Assembly (NCBI RefSeq): GCF_002222615.2
Contig: NZ_CP022412.2
Span: forward strand, 3,348,001 to 3,412,000
DNA from: Bacteroides caccae
GTDB lineage: Bacteria > Bacteroidota > Bacteroidia > Bacteroidales > Bacteroidaceae
Length of the DNA: 64,000 bases
Reading direction: 5' to 3'
Of this stretch, positions 1 through 10,142 are shown piece by piece. Each line of letters opens with the position of its first letter. Within the stretch, counting starts at the first letter, position 1. A program made the position numbers and the translations under genes. The notes under the pieces are model-generated. The model searched no databases and had not been told where the DNA came from. It saw only the letters and a list, made by a program, of their open reading frames with translations.

Positions 1-1473
1 CAACACTTCGCTTTTTCTATCTTCTTTTACAATAAGATTGTCAACAACATCACTATCCACACGGGTAAAACGAGATTTCTCGAATTTTTGTTCCAACATG
101 CTTACCATAGCTACATCTAATTGACCATCCATCAACAAAACATCATAGCCTTTATTGGTAGCTGCCTCTATATAACTATATTGTTCATCCTTATTATTAG
201 CATATAAATAAATCAGATTTCCGTCTTTGTCTGTCTGATTATCTTTAATCAAAGTTTGGTATTCTTCAAATGTGTAATGTTTACTATCCGTATCGGTGAA
301 AAGGGCGAATTTCTGCGCTTTCTCGTAAAAATCCTCTTGAGTCAGCATACCATAATTGATAAATATTTTCAAATCATTCCACTTGTCTTCAAACTGTTTG
401 CGGTCATTCTTAAAGATAGATTGCAAACGGTCGGAAACTTTCTTCGTGATATATGTTGATATCTTCTTCACATTCGAATCGCTTTGCAAATATGAACGGG
501 AAACATTCAATGGTATATCCGGAGAATCTATGACCCCATGCAATAAAGTTAAAAAGTCCGGTACAATGCCTTCAACTGAATCTGTCACATACACCTGGTT
601 GCAATATAATTGAATTTTATTCTTGTTCAGTTCAATATTACTTTTTACTTTAGGGAAATAGAGGATACCCGTTAAATGGAATGGATAATCCACATTCAGA
701 TGAATCCAGAAAAGTGGTTCATCAGACATCGGATACAACTTACTATAAAACGATTTGTAGTCCTCATCCGAAAGTTCACTTGGTTTGCGTGTCCACAAAG
801 GAGTAGTATCATTAATGATATTATCTTCGGCTGTTTCTACTTGTTTGCCATCTTTCCATTCTTTTTTCTTTCCAAAGGCAATAGGAACAGGAAGGAAACT
901 GCAATATTTTTTCAAAAGCTCAGATATACGGGATTCTTCAAGAAACTCTTTGCAGTCATCATCAATGTATAAGATGATATCTGAACCACGACCTGCTTTA
1001 TCTACTTCTTCAATAGTAAATTCTGGGCTACCATCACAAGTCCATTTTACAGCTTGTGCACCATCTCTATACGATTTGGTGATGATTTCAACTTTCTTGG
1101 CGACCATAAATGCTGAATAGAACCCAAGTCCGAAATGACCGATAATAGCATTTGCATCATTCTTGTATTTTTCCAGGAAGTCATTAGCTCCTGAGAATGC
1201 GATTTGATTGATGTATTTTTCGATTTCTTCTGCAGTCAGACCAATACCGTGATCGGAGATAGTAATGGTGTCTTTACCTAATTCAACATGAATAGTCAAA
1301 TCGCCTAGTTCACCTTTAAATTCACCAATAGAAGCGAGTGTATTTAGCTTCTGAGTGGCATCTACTGCATTGGATACTAATTCACGAAGAAAAATTTCAT
1401 GGTCACTGTACAAAAACTTTTTGATGATAGGGAAAATGTTTTCTGTTGTAACCCCAATATTACCTTTTTGCAT
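1..1473 (-). CDS. htpG: HtpG (Hsp90) chaperone, C-terminus cut by window edge
   Basis: ATP-dependent cytosolic Hsp90 chaperone. The frame starts MQKGNIGVTTENIF and runs off the left edge after 491 residues, so the C-terminal part, including the dimerisation domain, is missing. The GHKL ATP-binding motifs are visible: the ELVSNAVDA helix with its Asn near residue 35, the DHGIGL loop near 73-78, and the GHFGLGFYSAF lid around 115. The middle domain follows, with LNVSRSYLQ near 365. The ATG at 1473 is the only sensible start because it begins the conserved N-terminus. It lies downstream of clpC on the same strand, but a strong terminator separates the two, so htpG probably has its own promoter. 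I could not find a TAnnTTTG box in the 65 bases upstream. Confidence 0.97.
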   Translation of the reverse strand, partial: MQKGNIGVTTENIFPIIKKFLYSDHEIFLRELVSNAVDATQKLNTLASIGEFKGELGDLTIHVELGKDTITISDHGIGLTAEEIEKYINQIAFSGANDFLEKYKNDANAIIGHFGLGFYSAFMVAKKVEIITKSYRDGAQAVKWTCDGSPEFTIEEVDKAGRGSDIILYIDDDCKEFLEESRISELLKKYCSFLPVPIAFGKKKEWKDGKQVETAEDNIINDTTPLWTRKPSELSDEDYKSFYSKLYPMSDEPLFWIHLNVDYPFHLTGILYFPKVKSNIELNKNKIQLYCNQVYVTDSVEGIVPDFLTLLHGVIDSPDIPLNVSRSYLQSDSNVKKISTYITKKVSDRLQSIFKNDRKQFEDKWNDLKIFINYGMLTQEDFYEKAQKFALFTDTDSKHYTFEEYQTLIKDNQTDKDGNLIYLYANNKDEQYSYIEAATNKGYDVLLMDGQLDVAMVSMLEQKFEKSRFTRVDSDVVDNLIVKEDRKSEVL

Positions 1474-1538
1474 AATACGTATATTTTTAAATTTATCTAT
1501 TTGATTGATTTTAGTTGATATATTTGTTCAGATAAACA

Positions 1539-1570
1539 CAAAAAAAATGCCAGACCCTAAGGTCTGACAT
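1539..1570 (-). terminator. Rho-independent terminator after clpC
   Basis: A CAGACC-CTAA-GGTCTG hairpin at 1551-1566, extended by flanking G-C and A-T pairs. A run of eight or more A on the plus strand at 1539-1547 gives a U tract when read on the minus strand. It sits 40 bases past the clpC stop and before htpG. Confidence 0.85.
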
Positions 1571-1609
1571 TATGGCATATCTTATGTGCCCTTATTGAAA
1601 ATAATTCCT

Positions 1610-4144
1610 TTATTGAGGAGTAACGACTTTCATCTCCAAACCTCCTTTTTCTTCATTAAGAGAGACTTGAATTATATCTTTTTCTTTTAAAGAAGAAGAT
1701 ATGATAAGTTCAGATAATCCATCTTCCAAATATGTCTGAATTGCTCGCTTTAAAGGACGGGCACCATATTGTACGTCATACCCTTTTCCAGCAATAAATT
1801 CTTTCGCCTTATCATCAATAATAAGTTTATAACCAATAGCTTCGATTCTATCATACAATCCTTTCAGCTCAATATCAATAATCTTCGTAATAGCTTCCAA
1901 GGAAAGTTGGTCAAATGTTATGATTTCATCTACACGGTTGATAAATTCGGGCGCGAATGATTTATTCAAAGCTTTCTGTATGACACTTCGCGAAAATTCT
2001 TTGTCATCCAGACGGCTTTGTGTTGCAAATCCGACCCCGCGACCAAAATCTTTCAACTGACGGGTTCCAATATTGGAAGTCATAATAATAACCGTATTTT
2101 TAAAATCTACCATTCTGCCATAACTGTCAGTTAGGCGACCTTCATCCATTACTTGAAGAAGGAGATTAAACACATCGGGATGTGCTTTCTCTATTTCATC
2201 AAGCAGGACGATAGAATATGGTTTACGACGCACTTTTTCTGTTAATTGTCCGCCTTCTTCATATCCTACATATCCCGGAGGTGCTCCAACCAGACGTGAT
2301 ACGGTAAACTTCTCCATATACTCACTCATATCTATACGAATCAACGCATCAGAAGAACCAAACATATATTTAGCTAATTCTTTGGCCAAATGAGTCTTAC
2401 CAACTCCTGTCGGGCCTAAGAACATAAACGTACCAATCGGCTTGTTCGGATCTTTAAGCCCCACACGACTTCGGAGAATTGCTTTTACCAACTTTTCGAT
2501 AGCGGTATCTTGTGCTATAACCTTAGACTGCAAGTCTTCTTTCATACCAGCAAGTTTGATTCCTTCTGCCTGCGCCATACGCTGCACAGGAATGCCTGAC
2601 ATCATTGATATAACATTGGCTATTTCTTCTGCATCGACAGTTTGCCTATTTTCTTTCAAGTTGGCTTCCCATTCTTTTTTCATCTCATCCAGTTGGGAGG
2701 AGAGCTCTTTTTCTTTATCGCGGAAACTGGCGGCGAGTTCGAAATTCTGTGATTTTACAGCTTCATTTTTCTTGCTCTTGGCTTCTTCTATTAACTTCTC
2801 TTGTTCTTCTATTTCTTTTGGAACATTGATATTCGTAAGATGTACACGTGAGCCTGCTTCGTCCAAAGCATCAATAGCCTTGTCGGGGAAATTACGGTCT
2901 GTAATGTAACGATCTGTCAACTTGACACAAGCTTCTAATGCCTCGTCTGTGTAGTACACATTATGATGATCCTCGTACTTGTCTTTAATATTGCGTAATA
3001 TTTGAAGAGTTTCTCCAGCAGTGGTAGGCTCTACCATTACTTTTTGAAAACGACGTTCCAAAGCACCATCCTTCTCAATATTTTTACGATATTCATCAAG
3101 GGTTGTAGCACCAATGCACTGTATTTCTCCTCTTGCCAATGCTGGTTTTAGCATATTCGCCGCATCCATAGAGCCTGCGGCAGAACCTGCGCCTACAATG
3201 GTATGAATCTCATCAATGAATAAAATCACATTAGGGTTTCTCTGTAATTCATTGAGAATAGAACGAATACGTTCTTCAAACTGTCCGCGGTATTTGGTCC
3301 CCGCGACGACAGCAGTCATATCAAGAGCTACCACTCGTTTATCAAAGAGAATCCGTGAAACTTTCTTCTGAATGATTCTTAGAGCAAGACCTTCAACAAT
3401 AGCTGATTTACCTACGCCGGGTTCTCCGATCAGAATTGGATTATTCTTTTTACGACGGCTTAAAATCTGCGCCAGGCGTTCTATTTCTCTTTCTCTGCCA
3501 ACAACAGGATCCAACCGGCCTTCTTCTGCCGCTTTTGTCATATCAGTGCCGAAATTATCCAATACCGGCGTATCGTTAGACGGCTTTTTTGAAGCGGTTT
3601 GCGCTTGTTGCTGATGTTCTTCGGCATTACCTCTGCCACCGGAGCGTGATGAAGACATTTCTTCTTCGTCATCATCGTCTTCAGTAAAACCCATACCGGA
3701 ATTAATATCCGGTTGCAATGTAGCTTGTTCCAATACTTTCACGTAATTTACATTATTTGATTCAAGTACGGAAGCTGCCATATTATTTTTCTCTCTTAAG
3801 ATTGCCAACAAAACATGTTCTGTGTCAGCGATGTTACTTTTCATTCCACGTGCTTCTAATATACACATTTTTAATATTTTCGCCGCATCATTAGACAACG
3901 GCACCTCTGTATCGGGCAATAGCATATCATCAGCTTCTGCCTTCAACTGAGCTTCAATCTGCTGCTTTATCGCAGCTAAATTGGTGTTGAGTTTAGACAA
4001 TATCTCGATAGCTTTTCCTTCACCGTCGCGGAGCATTCCCAGAAGCAGGTGTTCAGGGCCTATATACCTACTTCTCAATCGATTAGCTTCTTCTTTACTA
4101 TAGACGATAATGTCGGAAACTCTTTGTGAGAATTGATTATTCAT
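1610..4144 (-). CDS. clpC: ClpC-type AAA+ unfoldase
   Basis: Class I Clp/Hsp100 ATPase of 844 residues that unfolds substrates, normally for the ClpP protease. Two Clp_N repeats occupy about residues 1-145. An acidic, Ser/Gly/Gln-rich linker follows (about 150-195). The first AAA+ module has Walker A GEPGVGKS at 240-247 and Walker B LFIDEIH. A UVR-like middle helix ([15 protein letters not shown]) separates it from the second module, with Walker A GPTGVGKT and Walker [12 protein letters not shown]. The short middle domain marks it as ClpC/ClpA-like rather than ClpB, which has a long M-domain coiled coil. It is transcribed alone, with a -7 box just upstream and a terminator after it. No CtsR or McsAB genes are nearby, so Firmicutes-style control is not indicated. 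Confidence 0.95.
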   Translation of the reverse strand: MNNQFSQRVSDIIVYSKEEANRLRSRYIGPEHLLLGMLRDGEGKAIEILSKLNTNLAAIKQQIEAQLKAEADDMLLPDTEVPLSNDAAKILKMCILEARGMKSNIADTEHVLLAILREKNNMAASVLESNNVNYVKVLEQATLQPDINSGMGFTEDDDDEEEMSSSRSGGRGNAEEHQQQAQTASKKPSNDTPVLDNFGTDMTKAAEEGRLDPVVGREREIERLAQILSRRKKNNPILIGEPGVGKSAIVEGLALRIIQKKVSRILFDKRVVALDMTAVVAGTKYRGQFEERIRSILNELQRNPNVILFIDEIHTIVGAGSAAGSMDAANMLKPALARGEIQCIGATTLDEYRKNIEKDGALERRFQKVMVEPTTAGETLQILRNIKDKYEDHHNVYYTDEALEACVKLTDRYITDRNFPDKAIDALDEAGSRVHLTNINVPKEIEEQEKLIEEAKSKKNEAVKSQNFELAASFRDKEKELSSQLDEMKKEWEANLKENRQTVDAEEIANVISMMSGIPVQRMAQAEGIKLAGMKEDLQSKVIAQDTAIEKLVKAILRSRVGLKDPNKPIGTFMFLGPTGVGKTHLAKELAKYMFGSSDALIRIDMSEYMEKFTVSRLVGAPPGYVGYEEGGQLTEKVRRKPYSIVLLDEIEKAHPDVFNLLLQVMDEGRLTDSYGRMVDFKNTVIIMTSNIGTRQLKDFGRGVGFATQSRLDDKEFSRSVIQKALNKSFAPEFINRVDEIITFDQLSLEAITKIIDIELKGLYDRIEAIGYKLIIDDKAKEFIAGKGYDVQYGARPLKRAIQTYLEDGLSELIISSSLKEKDIIQVSLNEEKGGLEMKVVTPQ

Positions 4145-4178
4145 ACTTCTTCCTTTTCTTCTAAGGGTTATTTACTGG

Positions 4179-4186
4179 CAAATATA
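4179..4186 (-). promoter_or_regulatory. -7 box of clpC promoter
   Basis: The minus strand reads TATATTTG, a perfect match to the Bacteroides primary-sigma -7 consensus TAnnTTTG, 35 bases before the clpC ATG. I see no convincing -33 TTTG at the expected distance. Confidence 0.6.
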
Positions 4187-4523
4187 CGCATTAAATCAGG
4201 TTTGTATTGCAATATTTGCTTTATTTCTTATATCTACAAATGGCGTGCCATAAAAACAGTGTATTTGTATTATATATATAAGGTATAACAAATATCAGAC
4301 TATTTATTACTGTTATTAGCCTTGTTTTATTTCTAATATTTATTGTTTTTCTCATTTTGTTTTCGTATTTTAAAGTTTAGCTAAAGATCCTACAAGGAAA
4401 GCTTTAGGATGTCTATGAGAAGAATAAAACTTTCTTCCTAAAAACTTTCGTATATCGGGGAAAAGTAGTACTTTAGCGTGGTTTTTCACAAACCGTAGAA
4501 TGTATAATTAATAATCATTTTAA
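4187..4523. promoter_or_regulatory. Divergent clpC/gyrA intergenic region
   Basis: Very AT-rich spacer between divergent clpC and gyrA. For gyrA the best -7 candidate is TACTTTAG at 4469-4476, one mismatch from TAnnTTTG, 47 bases before the ATG. A weak hairpin, ATCCTA paired with TAGGAT, lies near 4387-4411. I found no open reading frame or repeat here. Confidence 0.4.
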
Positions 4524-7094
4524 ATGCTTGAACAAGACAGAATTATAAAGATTAACATCGAGGAGGAAATGAAGTCATCGTACATTGACTACTCCATGTC
4601 GGTCATTGTTTCACGTGCCCTTCCGGATGTTAGAGATGGATTTAAGCCCGTTCACCGTAGAATTCTATACGGAATGATGGAACTGGGTAATACTTCAGAT
4701 AAACCTTATAAAAAATCAGCCAGAATCGTGGGTGAGGTACTGGGTAAGTATCACCCTCATGGAGATTCTTCTGTTTATTTTGCAATGGTGCGTATGGCTC
4801 AGGAATGGGCAATGCGTTATCCCTTGGTAGATGGACAAGGTAACTTTGGTTCTGTGGATGGTGATAGCCCTGCTGCTATGCGTTATACAGAAGCACGTCT
4901 TAATAAGTTGGGTGAAGCAATGATGGATGACCTGTACAAGGAAACCGTTGATTTTGAGCCTAACTTTGATAATACGTTGGTAGAACCCAAAGTAATGCCG
5001 ACGCGTATCCCAAATCTTCTTGTGAATGGAGCATCTGGTATTGCAGTAGGAATGGCTACTAATATGCCCCCGCACAACCTTGTGGAAGTAATTGAGGCAT
5101 GTGACGCATATATCGATAATCCGGAGATTACTGTAGAAGAGTTGATGAACTTTGTTAAAGCGCCGGATTTCCCTACAGGTGGGTATATATATGGTGTAAG
5201 TGGGGTACGTGAAGCATATCTGACAGGTCGTGGACGTGTGATCATGCGTGCTAAAGCTGAAATTGAAATAGGACAGACACATGACAAAATCGTAATCACT
5301 GAGATTCCTTATAATGTAAACAAGGCAGAATTGATTAAGTATATAGCTGATCTTGTTAATGATAAAAGAATAGAAGGAATTTCGAATGCCAACGATGAGT
5401 CTGACCGTGAAGGTATGCGTATTGTTATCGATGTGAAACGTGATGCAAATGCTAGCGTAGTGCTGAATAAGCTCTATAAAATGACTGCTTTACAGACATC
5501 TTTTGGTGTAAACAATGTTGCATTGGTTCATGGGCGTCCTAAAACATTAAATTTAAGAGACCTAATTAAATATTTCATAGAGCATCGTCATGAGGTTGTT
5601 ATTCGTCGTACTGAATTCGATCTTCGCAAGGCGAGAGAACGTGCACATATTCTTGAAGGCTTAATTATTGCTTCTGATAATATTGATGAAGTAATCCGTA
5701 TTATTCGTGCTGCTAAAACTCCTAATGATGCCATTGCTGGCTTAATAGAACGATTCAACCTGACAGAAATTCAGTCCCGTGCAATTGTAGAAATGCGTTT
5801 GCGTCAGTTGACAGGTCTTATGCAAGATCAACTTCATGCAGAGTACGAAGAAATAATGAAGCAAATCGCTTATTTGGAAAGTATTTTGGCTGATGATGAA
5901 GTATGCCGCAAGGTAATGAAAGATGAATTGTTAGAGGTTAAAGCCAAGTATGGTGATGAACGTCGTTCTGAGATAGTTTATTCTTCAGAAGAATTTAACC
6001 CGGAAGACTTCTATGCTGATGATCAGATGATTATTACAATTTCTCATATGGGTTATATCAAACGTACCCCATTAACCGAATTCCGTGCACAAAATCGTGG
6101 TGGAGTAGGTTCAAAGGGGACAGAAACTCGTGATGAAGACTTTGTTGAGCACATTTATCCGGCTACAATGCATAACACTATGATGTTCTTTACACAAAAA
6201 GGTAAGTGTTACTGGCTGAAAGTATACGAGATACCTGAAGGTACAAAGAATTCCAAAGGACGCGCTATTCAGAATTTGCTAAATATCGATTCAGATGATA
6301 ATGTAACTGCATACTTGCGTGTGAAGAACTTAGATGATTCAGAATTTATCAATAATCATTATGTATTGTTCTGTACCAAGAAAGGTGTAATCAAAAAGAC
6401 GTTACTTGAGCAATATTCTCGTCCTCGTCAGAATGGTGTAAATGCTATTACTATTCGTGAAGATGACAGCGTAATCGAAGTTCGTATGACAAACGGTAAC
6501 AATGAGATCATTATTGCTAATCGTAACGGACGTGCTATTCGCTTCCATGAAGCTGCTGTGCGTGTAATGGGACGTACTGCAACAGGTGTACGTGGCATAA
6601 CATTGGATAATGATGGACAGGATGAAGTAGTTGGAATGATTTGTATCAAAGATTTGGAAACAGAATCTGTAATGGTTGTTTCTGAACAGGGATATGGTAA
6701 ACGTTCTGAAATAGAAGATTATCGTAAAACCAATCGTGGAGGTAAAGGTGTAAAAACTATGAATATTACCGAAAAGACTGGTAAACTGGTAACAATCAAA
6801 TCTGTAACTGATGAAAATGACTTGATGATTATCAATAAATCTGGTATCACAATCCGTCTAAAAGTAGCAGATGTCCGTATTATGGGACGTGCAACTCAAG
6901 GTGTCCGTCTGATTAATCTTGAGAAACGTAACGACCAAATAGGCTCGGTATGTAAAGTAATGACAGAAAGTCTTGAAGATGAAATTCCTGCTGAGGAAAA
7001 AGAAGGAACAATTATAAGTGATCCTAATGCAGATACACCGAATGCTGAAGACGTCACGGACGTAAATGAAAGTAATAACGATATTGAAGAATAG
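4524..7094 (+). CDS. gyrA: DNA gyrase subunit A
   Basis: The DNA-breaking and rejoining subunit of gyrase (856 residues), which introduces negative supercoils with GyrB. The winged-helix core holds the catalytic tyrosine at Tyr121 in AAMRYTE. The C-terminal beta-pinwheel carries a GyrA-box-like NRGGKG, which marks gyrase rather than topoisomerase IV ParC. The tail after about residue 820 is acidic, as is common in GyrA. In the quinolone-determining region the residue equivalent to E. coli Ser83 is Ser82 (wild type), while the one equivalent to Asp87 is Phe86. The start at 4524 gives the usual short N-terminal arm before the conserved [10 protein letters not shown]. gyrB is not nearby. A TPR protein follows 32 bases later with no terminator between, so some co-transcription is likely. 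Confidence 0.97.
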   Translation: MLEQDRIIKINIEEEMKSSYIDYSMSVIVSRALPDVRDGFKPVHRRILYGMMELGNTSDKPYKKSARIVGEVLGKYHPHGDSSVYFAMVRMAQEWAMRYPLVDGQGNFGSVDGDSPAAMRYTEARLNKLGEAMMDDLYKETVDFEPNFDNTLVEPKVMPTRIPNLLVNGASGIAVGMATNMPPHNLVEVIEACDAYIDNPEITVEELMNFVKAPDFPTGGYIYGVSGVREAYLTGRGRVIMRAKAEIEIGQTHDKIVITEIPYNVNKAELIKYIADLVNDKRIEGISNANDESDREGMRIVIDVKRDANASVVLNKLYKMTALQTSFGVNNVALVHGRPKTLNLRDLIKYFIEHRHEVVIRRTEFDLRKARERAHILEGLIIASDNIDEVIRIIRAAKTPNDAIAGLIERFNLTEIQSRAIVEMRLRQLTGLMQDQLHAEYEEIMKQIAYLESILADDEVCRKVMKDELLEVKAKYGDERRSEIVYSSEEFNPEDFYADDQMIITISHMGYIKRTPLTEFRAQNRGGVGSKGTETRDEDFVEHIYPATMHNTMMFFTQKGKCYWLKVYEIPEGTKNSKGRAIQNLLNIDSDDNVTAYLRVKNLDDSEFINNHYVLFCTKKGVIKKTLLEQYSRPRQNGVNAITIREDDSVIEVRMTNGNNEIIIANRNGRAIRFHEAAVRVMGRTATGVRGITLDNDGQDEVVGMICIKDLETESVMVVSEQGYGKRSEIEDYRKTNRGGKGVKTMNITEKTGKLVTIKSVTDENDLMIINKSGITIRLKVADVRIMGRATQGVRLINLEKRNDQIGSVCKVMTESLEDEIPAEEKEGTIISDPNADTPNAEDVTDVNESNNDIEE

Positions 7095-7126
7095 ACATAA
7101 TATTAATAATTAATCAAACAACAATC

Positions 7127-8341
7127 ATGAAAAGAGTATTATTTTCGATGGTTTTATTGATGGCTGTTAGCTTCTCATTTGCTCAGATGAAGAATGTAAA
7201 AGAAGCAAAAAGCATTGCCAATGATGTGAAACCTAATTTTAAGCAAGCTGAACAGCTGATTGAAGAGGCTATGAAGAATCCTGAAACTAAGGATCTTGCT
7301 GACACATGGGACGTTGCTGGATTTATTCAGAAGCGTATCAACGAAGAGCAAATGAAAAATGCTTTTCTGAAAAAACCGTACGATACATTAAAAGTATACA
7401 ACAGTATTTTGAAGATGTATGAGTACTATAATAAATGCGACGATTTGGCTCAGGTACCTAATGAAAAAGGTAAGATTAAAAACAAATATCGTAAAGCAAA
7501 TGCTTCTAGTATGTTGGCTGAACGCCCTAATTTGATTAATGGTGGTATCCAATATTTCAATTTGGATAAGAATAAGGAAGCATTAAAATTTTTCGCTACT
7601 TATGTAGAATCAGCTTCTTATCCGATGTTGGCTGATAAAGAGTTAGCTAAAAATGATACACTTCTTCCTCAAATTGCATATTATGCAACATTAGCGGCTG
7701 ATAGAGTAGGCGATAAAGATGCTATTATCAAGTACGCTCCTTCAGCATTGTCTGATAAAGATGGAGGTAAGTTTGCTATGCAGTTAATGGCAGATGCTTA
7801 TAAAGCTAAAGGTGATACTGCTGCATGGATTAAATCTTTGGAAGAAGGTATTCTTAAGTTTCCAGGAAATGATTATTTCTTTGCAAATCTAGTTGATTAT
7901 TATAATACTTCTAATCAAGCTTCTAAAGCAATGGAATTTGCTGATAAGATGTTAACTAATGATCCTAATAATAAGTTATATTTATATGTGAAGGCATATC
8001 TTTATCATAATATGAAAGAGTATGATAATGCAATCGAATACTACAAAAAAGCTATTGCTGCTGATCCGGAATATGCAGAAGCTTATTCTAATGTAGGTTT
8101 AGTGTATCTGATGAAAGCACAAGATTATGCAGATAAAGCAACAACAGATATCAATGATCCTAAGTATGCTGAAGCTCAAGCGGCAGTGAAGAAATTCTAT
8201 GAAGAAGCAAAGCCCTTCTATGAAAAAGCTAGAGCTTTAAAACCTGACCAGAAAGATTTATGGTTGCAAGGTCTTTACCGTGTATACTATAATTTGAATA
8301 TGGGTCCGGAATTCGAAGAAATTGATAAGATGATGAAATAA
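7127..8341 (+). CDS. Exported TPR-repeat protein
   Basis: A 404-residue protein with a clear signal peptide (MKRVLFSMVLLMAVSFSFA, cleavage before QMK) and no transmembrane segment afterwards, so probably periplasmic. The mature part is alpha-helical. Canonical TPR units sit at about residues 275-330, including the motif DNAIEYYKKAIAADPEYAEAY; earlier repeats are degenerate. TPR proteins are protein-interaction scaffolds, and no enzymatic motif is visible. It follows gyrA closely on the same strand and ends at a good terminator. Proteins of this shape are common downstream of housekeeping genes in Bacteroidota, but I cannot give a specific role. Confidence 0.75.
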   Translation: MKRVLFSMVLLMAVSFSFAQMKNVKEAKSIANDVKPNFKQAEQLIEEAMKNPETKDLADTWDVAGFIQKRINEEQMKNAFLKKPYDTLKVYNSILKMYEYYNKCDDLAQVPNEKGKIKNKYRKANASSMLAERPNLINGGIQYFNLDKNKEALKFFATYVESASYPMLADKELAKNDTLLPQIAYYATLAADRVGDKDAIIKYAPSALSDKDGGKFAMQLMADAYKAKGDTAAWIKSLEEGILKFPGNDYFFANLVDYYNTSNQASKAMEFADKMLTNDPNNKLYLYVKAYLYHNMKEYDNAIEYYKKAIAADPEYAEAYSNVGLVYLMKAQDYADKATTDINDPKYAEAQAAVKKFYEEAKPFYEKARALKPDQKDLWLQGLYRVYYNLNMGPEFEEIDKMMK

Positions 8342-8359
8342 TATATTTCTTTGATGAAG

Positions 8360-8395
8360 AAAAAGAAGGTTACACAAAAGTTGCCTTCTTTTTTT
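8360..8395 (+). terminator. Rho-independent terminator after the gyrA-TPR unit
   Basis: AAAAAGAAGG at 8360-8369 pairs with CCTTCTTTTT at 8384-8393, followed by more T. It begins 18 bases past the TPR stop codon. Confidence 0.85.
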
Positions 8396-8428
8396 ATGCT
8401 TTTTAAAAATATGAGTTCATTAAGAAAC

Positions 8429-8468
8429 AGCAAAAGGGAGCAAAGTTTATTTATTGCTCCCTTTTGCT
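8429..8468. terminator. Second hairpin between convergent genes
   Basis: A perfect 15-bp inverted repeat, AGCAAAAGGGAGCAA at 8429-8443 and its complement at 8454-8468, with a 10-base AT-rich loop. It stands between the convergent TPR and Usp genes. It likely acts as a terminator for the Usp gene on the minus strand or as a bidirectional backup. Confidence 0.65.
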
Positions 8469-8526
8469 ATTAAACATAATGTTGATTATTCCACTGTTTA
8501 AAACACTAAAATTCTATTTCTTTTGA

Positions 8527-9648
8527 TCATCCGTTCATAACAAGTAACGGCGTATCTGAATGAAAAATCATCTTACGAGCAATACTTGGATTGAATAATC
8601 GAGCGAATATATTTCTTTTGTATGAAGTCAATGCGATTATATCTATTTGATTATCTTTGATATATTGTTCAAGTCCTTTTAGTAGATTATCACTCATTAC
8701 GACATCATAATGGATTTCAAGCCCTGGGTATTGCTTGTGAAAATATTCTTTTATGCCAACAAGTTTTATTTCATTCCACGTATCTTTTGATTCAGCAAGA
8801 TGTATCAAAGATACTGAAAAATGAAATGACTTCCAACTATTGAAAAATGCATCAAAAGCTATTAAATCTCTTTGATCGAAATTAGTTATAAAAGCGATCT
8901 GTTTTACCTCACTGAATTGTTTGAATGGTGTATTCTCCGGAATAGCTAATACGGCTGTACGATTTCGGTCAATAACCTCAGCAGTTACACTGCCAATCAG
9001 ATCTATATCTTTTTGATTTTTTCCTCGTGTCCCCATAATGATGAGTTTAGGACGTTGCTCTTTAGCGTATCTCAATATTTCTTCTTCTGGAATGCCTTCA
9101 CGTAAAATACAGCTATATTTGACATCTGGAAATTCCCCCGATTCAACTTTATCTTTTATTTTATCAGATAAAGCTTTGAGATCAGAATGAACTTTGTGAA
9201 TAATTGTTTTTACAGATTCTTCATCTCCAATTTGATAGTTGAATACATCTCCGTATGGCAATGACGATGCATATATAGGTGTAAAATATACATGCAACAA
9301 AATAATCTCTGCGTTCTCTGTTTTAGCTAGGTTGAAGGCAAATTCACATGCTTTCATCGAATAACTAGAGAAATCGACCGGAATTAAAATCTTATTTGAT
9401 TTTTCTCCTTTTTTTGTTTCCTTCTCTCCTACTATACTTTCCGATAGCCAAGCAGAGCTTTCTGTGATTTTCAGTGCATGCGGTAGATCGCTTTCCTTAA
9501 TTCGTAAGCGTACTCCAGAGGATACAACAGGCTGTATTTGGTTCACATTATGAATGTATGTCTCAATACCTTCATTTTCAAGTACATTTTTTAGAATCTG
9601 AGCTTTGGTATATGTCAGAATTGCTAGAGTTACTAATTTGTCTTCCAT
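8527..9648 (-). CDS. Tandem universal stress protein with N-terminal DUF2007 domain
   Basis: A 373-residue cytoplasmic protein in three parts. Residues 1-65 resemble the DUF2007 'putative signal transducing' fold (KAQILKNVLENEGIETY). Residues about 85-240 form a full UspA domain starting KILIPVDFS and ending in the nucleotide-binding signature GTRG-x9-GS (GTRGKNQKDIDLIGS). Residues about 245-373 are a second Usp domain in which that signature is degraded (LTSYKRNIFARLF), so probably only the first domain binds ATP. Usp proteins respond to starvation and redox stress; the specific signal is unknown. It is a single gene between terminators. Confidence 0.8.
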   Translation of the reverse strand: MEDKLVTLAILTYTKAQILKNVLENEGIETYIHNVNQIQPVVSSGVRLRIKESDLPHALKITESSAWLSESIVGEKETKKGEKSNKILIPVDFSSYSMKACEFAFNLAKTENAEIILLHVYFTPIYASSLPYGDVFNYQIGDEESVKTIIHKVHSDLKALSDKIKDKVESGEFPDVKYSCILREGIPEEEILRYAKEQRPKLIIMGTRGKNQKDIDLIGSVTAEVIDRNRTAVLAIPENTPFKQFSEVKQIAFITNFDQRDLIAFDAFFNSWKSFHFSVSLIHLAESKDTWNEIKLVGIKEYFHKQYPGLEIHYDVVMSDNLLKGLEQYIKDNQIDIIALTSYKRNIFARLFNPSIARKMIFHSDTPLLVMNG

Positions 9649-9677
9649 AATTGATACATTTTGAAGGTGAACAAATA

Positions 9678-9712
9678 AGAAATCCCAATTGTTTAACGCA
9701 ATTGGGATTTCT
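9678..9712 (-). terminator. Hairpin after the small HTH gene
   Basis: A 13-bp perfect inverted repeat (AGAAATCCCAATT with AATTGGGATTTCT, 9-base loop) lies 12 bases past the stop of the HTH gene. The run after it on the minus strand (TATTTGTT) is only a weak U tract. Confidence 0.65.
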
Positions 9713-9724
9713 GTTTGCTATATT

Positions 9725-10015
9725 TTAAACTTGCACAGATTCGGTAGCCTGTTCTTTTTGCATACTCATATTCAATTCATCTAGAATCTTTAAAGCCCGA
9801 TCGAGAACTGTTGTATCGTCTAACATAACAAGCCCACCATCTGGACCGGGCTCAAGATGTATTCCGACACTTTTTCCCTCCTTGAAATTATGGCCTCCGA
9901 AAAAGTTTCGCACAGTATCTACGTGTAAACCAAGTTCGTCTGCTATTCGATGCATGCTACCGCTGGGCAATGAATCTTTAATCTTACGAAGTTCATTAAA
10001 TGTTATTGTTCTCAT
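9725..10015 (-). CDS. Small putative DNA-binding (HTH) protein
   Basis: A 96-residue soluble protein. Residues about 18-40 (SMHRIADELGLHVDTVRNFFGG) look like a helix-turn-helix with the usual Ala and Gly placement. Next comes a short beta-like part with GPDGGLVMLDD and a C-terminal helix. It resembles small conserved Bacteroidota proteins annotated only as DNA-binding. No catalytic residues are visible. It is monocistronic, bounded by hairpins on both sides. Its targets are unknown, and the HTH assignment rests on motif shape only. Confidence 0.6.
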   Translation of the reverse strand: MRTITFNELRKIKDSLPSGSMHRIADELGLHVDTVRNFFGGHNFKEGKSVGIHLEPGPDGGLVMLDDTTVLDRALKILDELNMSMQKEQATESVQV

Positions 10016-10073
10016 GTCTCATAAATTTAATGGTTAGTACTATGTGATTTTTTATCACGCTATAAACTTAAGC

Positions 10074-10114
10074 AAAAAAAAAGATAAAACAAATTATTTG
10101 CTTATCTTTTTTTT
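10074..10114 (-). terminator. Terminator of the bat operon
   Basis: AAAAAAAAAGATAA at about 10074-10086 pairs with TTATCTTTTTTTT at 10102-10114. The stem is AT-rich with a U tract on either strand, and it lies just past the batE stop on the minus strand. Confidence 0.7.
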
Positions 10115-10142
10115 CAAAATTGATAAAATCTATTAATACCTT

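Noticed and set aside
4716..5299. Minus-strand frames opposite gyrA
   Set aside because: They lie entirely within the conserved gyrA core and show no family motif.
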